Positions 63,501 to 64,000 of a stretch of DNA of 64,000 nucleotides are shown one piece after another. Position 1 is the first letter of the stretch; every line of letters starts with the position of its first letter. A program made the position numbers and the translations under genes. This DNA comes from Phytophthora colocasiae (lineage: Eukaryota; Oomycota; Peronosporomycetes; Peronosporales; Peronosporaceae), in NCBI GenBank assembly GCA_018806915.1, contig JAGKQI010000104.1, positions 1,302,001 to 1,366,000 on the forward strand, written 5' to 3'. The notes below the pieces were generated by a model, which worked only from the letters and a program-made list of their open reading frames with translations, was not told where the DNA came from and did no database searches.

Positions 63501-63895
63501 CAAGGCTGATGGTATATCCTATGCCTCTCATCAATGATCTACTGGAGGATCTCGACGCCGTGTTGTGGTACTGCTCTCTCGATATGGCTAGTGGTTTTTG
63601 GGTTGTCTCTATGACGGATCGCGCAAGGGCCATCTCGGCATTTATCACTCCGTTTGGATTGTTTGAGTGGAACCGGATGCCGTTTGGTCTCAAGAATGCG
63701 CAGATCTACCAGCGTTTATTGGACAACGCACGCTATGGATTCCTACGGATCCCGCCTACGGCCGGATCCGGATCCGCGTTGGATCTTTTCCGAGATGGGA
63801 TCCCAGAGACGAACGGTGAACGGTCTGTGCTGGGACGAAGATCGTATATTGATGACATCTTAGTGACCGCTGGATCCGAGTGCGTTTGCTGCTAG
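60470..63895 (+). CDS. Gypsy element 2 pol, -1 frame relative to gag
   Basis: The frame is open upstream through the gag stop and has no ATG near its start, which fits entry by frameshift. An aspartic protease appears early (STVLLDSGSEVSIID with DSGS as active site; ILGMDFMVPAGIRLDLG). A very long Gly/Asp/Pro-rich spacer (about 61,450-63,100) rich in GGATCC codons separates it from reverse transcriptase (LCIDYRLVNSLT, MPFGLKNA, and YIDD near 63,847). The frame stops at 63895, but LLLEACDKWNLSISVAKSFW and DYLGHRVSGEG continue in another frame to the window edge, so a one-base change is present there. Confidence 0.82.
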   Translation, partial: KLERSPGLNPVRDERSTSYIYAYVNKKAMDQVSNKRTDLLDNTCELHGKRTARVASFRSTDDEYQRSEIAMSLDLMPGESRGYWKYHVPSKHFKQAKATCKINNAKSTVLLDSGSEVSIIDAAFARKVGSQIDTSQTQECLRIGEQLNIAASKTRIKVTLAGYFVYFCDVWVGEDLPPDCDAILGMDFMVPAGIRLDLGDGSVCLHDEIRVRLHGRRQIFSGRARPLLLQEGIRLEPGETFEHPDRIHLKEYEKLWLRRGKQWVPTLVQGPGKIRYLQLTNIGEKAVSLNHNEEIGMWLAGDHVPRTPGFISVGSRRYHEWQNLAMSATTEIPPPPRPKEPWELEPAVDRPKYTEPKGILKRPVHTAIVSRCPGSPPTSDRILEGTADWRDKIQSGGSDPSTAKLQAHRRVRFEPEATKDVAPASSDQGASSHTRIRDPQAQGSSGSSSACLIEDPATCTVSGQRLDATVEDRQHVRATGDYHHSDKSVGDDVWMRPGANMHAPLPKLVWACSAMQGASNEPSHASNGALEAEGAMSTRLLEDPEDCPVIAQSRDNDAEGSPHNHGTGDHHSDGTVGPKVSGCPGAHRNAQELGALPLYAPDQDLSNEVPHASQLHLQAKSDPHLTQLEDRCRTCDMGQGWGRSEQSPDSALSRDLSPSHSHKYERAAETACRKGAADCGAPRAIYACTKGATDAPRRGEDDGVRQGKIEDSGAPGDPDQGVPAQEELDQRTATYVEATKTPEGDPRTGCGAPKGDPARGTGLEAGSEVGRLAEGGAARGPDPATRRLDPGSRSTASDPPGVEMSEDPSSASGHEDHKDASGKDLVVGSRPDLVAESQPDLEVGARPDPSTAGDHDDDGVFVHENGGSYAEDLEKEMAVLPEVVTATVDVKIEDLQVGDPASNTPEEIQRLANEIWKYKHLLIGKGNALPPPAVGAICDIDVGDAKPIAQRVRKVAPQYREKLSDLIKGLLQAKIIQVSTSPWASPIVVIIKKNGVDIRLCIDYRLVNSLTRLMVYPMPLINDLLEDLDAVLWYCSLDMASGFWVVSMTDRARAISAFITPFGLFEWNRMPFGLKNAQIYQRLLDNARYGFLRIPPTAGSGSALDLFRDGIPETNGERSVLGRRSYIDDILVTAGSECVCC

Positions 63896-64000
63896 AAGCT
63901 TGTGACAAGTGGAACCTGTCGATCAGCGTGGCCAAGAGTTTTTGGGGCCTGAAGAGGGTGGATTACCTGGGACACAGAGTGTCTGGCGAGGGACTAGAGG
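63880..64000 (+). pseudogene. Continuation of Gypsy element 2 reverse transcriptase after a frame break
   Basis: The reading frame shifted by one from the main pol frame encodes LLLEACDKWNLSISVAKSFW and LKRVDYLGHRVSGEG, the thumb-side part of a Gypsy reverse transcriptase, and runs off the window edge. Confidence 0.75.

Larger units (their letters stand above)
57456..64000 (+). mobile_element. Ty3/Gypsy-like element 2, partial, runs off right edge
   Basis: Gag, protease and reverse transcriptase occur in Gypsy-like order. GGATCC recurs throughout, including five times in 60,150-60,270. Two frame breaks (near 59,016-59,113 and 63,880) suggest it is not fully functional. The left boundary is uncertain and the right boundary is beyond the window. 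Confidence 0.85.

Noticed and set aside
1..64000. Secreted RXLR or Crinkler effector genes
   Set aside because: I looked for a signal peptide followed by RXLR-EER or LxLFLAK motifs in the real open frames and saw none.

Overview
This window looks like nuclear DNA of an oomycete, most likely Phytophthora or a close relative; the species cannot be fixed from sequence alone. The reasons are dense genes with short GT-AG introns of about 50-75 bp, oomycete-type gene sets (folate/biopterin transporter family, LURP-one-like protein, CYP86-clan-like P450s), and a transposon mix of Copia, Ty3/Gypsy, hAT, PIF/Harbinger and Tc1/mariner-IS630 elements.

The left part (1-27,171) is gene-rich. In order it holds: the start of a DGAT2-like acyltransferase (-), an F-box/leucine-rich-repeat-like protein (-), a folate-biopterin-type transporter (-), a LURP-one-like protein (+), an adenylate kinase with a four-cysteine LID (+), a divergent Hsp70 (-), a kinesin-4-like motor (+), a TRM9-like tRNA methyltransferase (+), an unknown multi-exon protein (+), a protein with Tudor-like and MBD-like segments (-), a decayed copy of the F-box gene (-), an ALG10-like glucosyltransferase with ten exons (+), and two divergently transcribed P450s. 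Most are housekeeping genes and do not form one pathway. The two P450s and the two F-box copies are tandem-duplication products.

From about 27,180 the window becomes repeat-rich. A decayed Copia element (-) is split by a hAT remnant. A Tc1/IS630-like element with 68-bp inverted repeats sits at a TA beside it. That element is itself split by a 1.46-kb insertion flanked by an 8-bp duplication, which carries a mariner remnant and a tRNA-like sequence. Inverted Copia pieces follow (34,600-37,130), themselves split by an LTR-like block. A dynein heavy-chain fragment is cut in two by a complete 9.4-kb Ty3/Gypsy element (37,917-47,324) whose LTRs differ only by two small differences.

The right part (48,600-64,000) has hAT and PIF/Harbinger remnants, an ankyrin fragment, a decayed DDX11/CHL1-like helicase, a decayed SAP-like gene, a GATCC-rich minisatellite, and a second Gypsy-like element running off the right edge. 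Its gag ends with a slippery heptamer, a stop codon and a 9-bp hairpin, with pol in the -1 frame, which is the arrangement of a programmed frameshift. That is the most testable new observation here.
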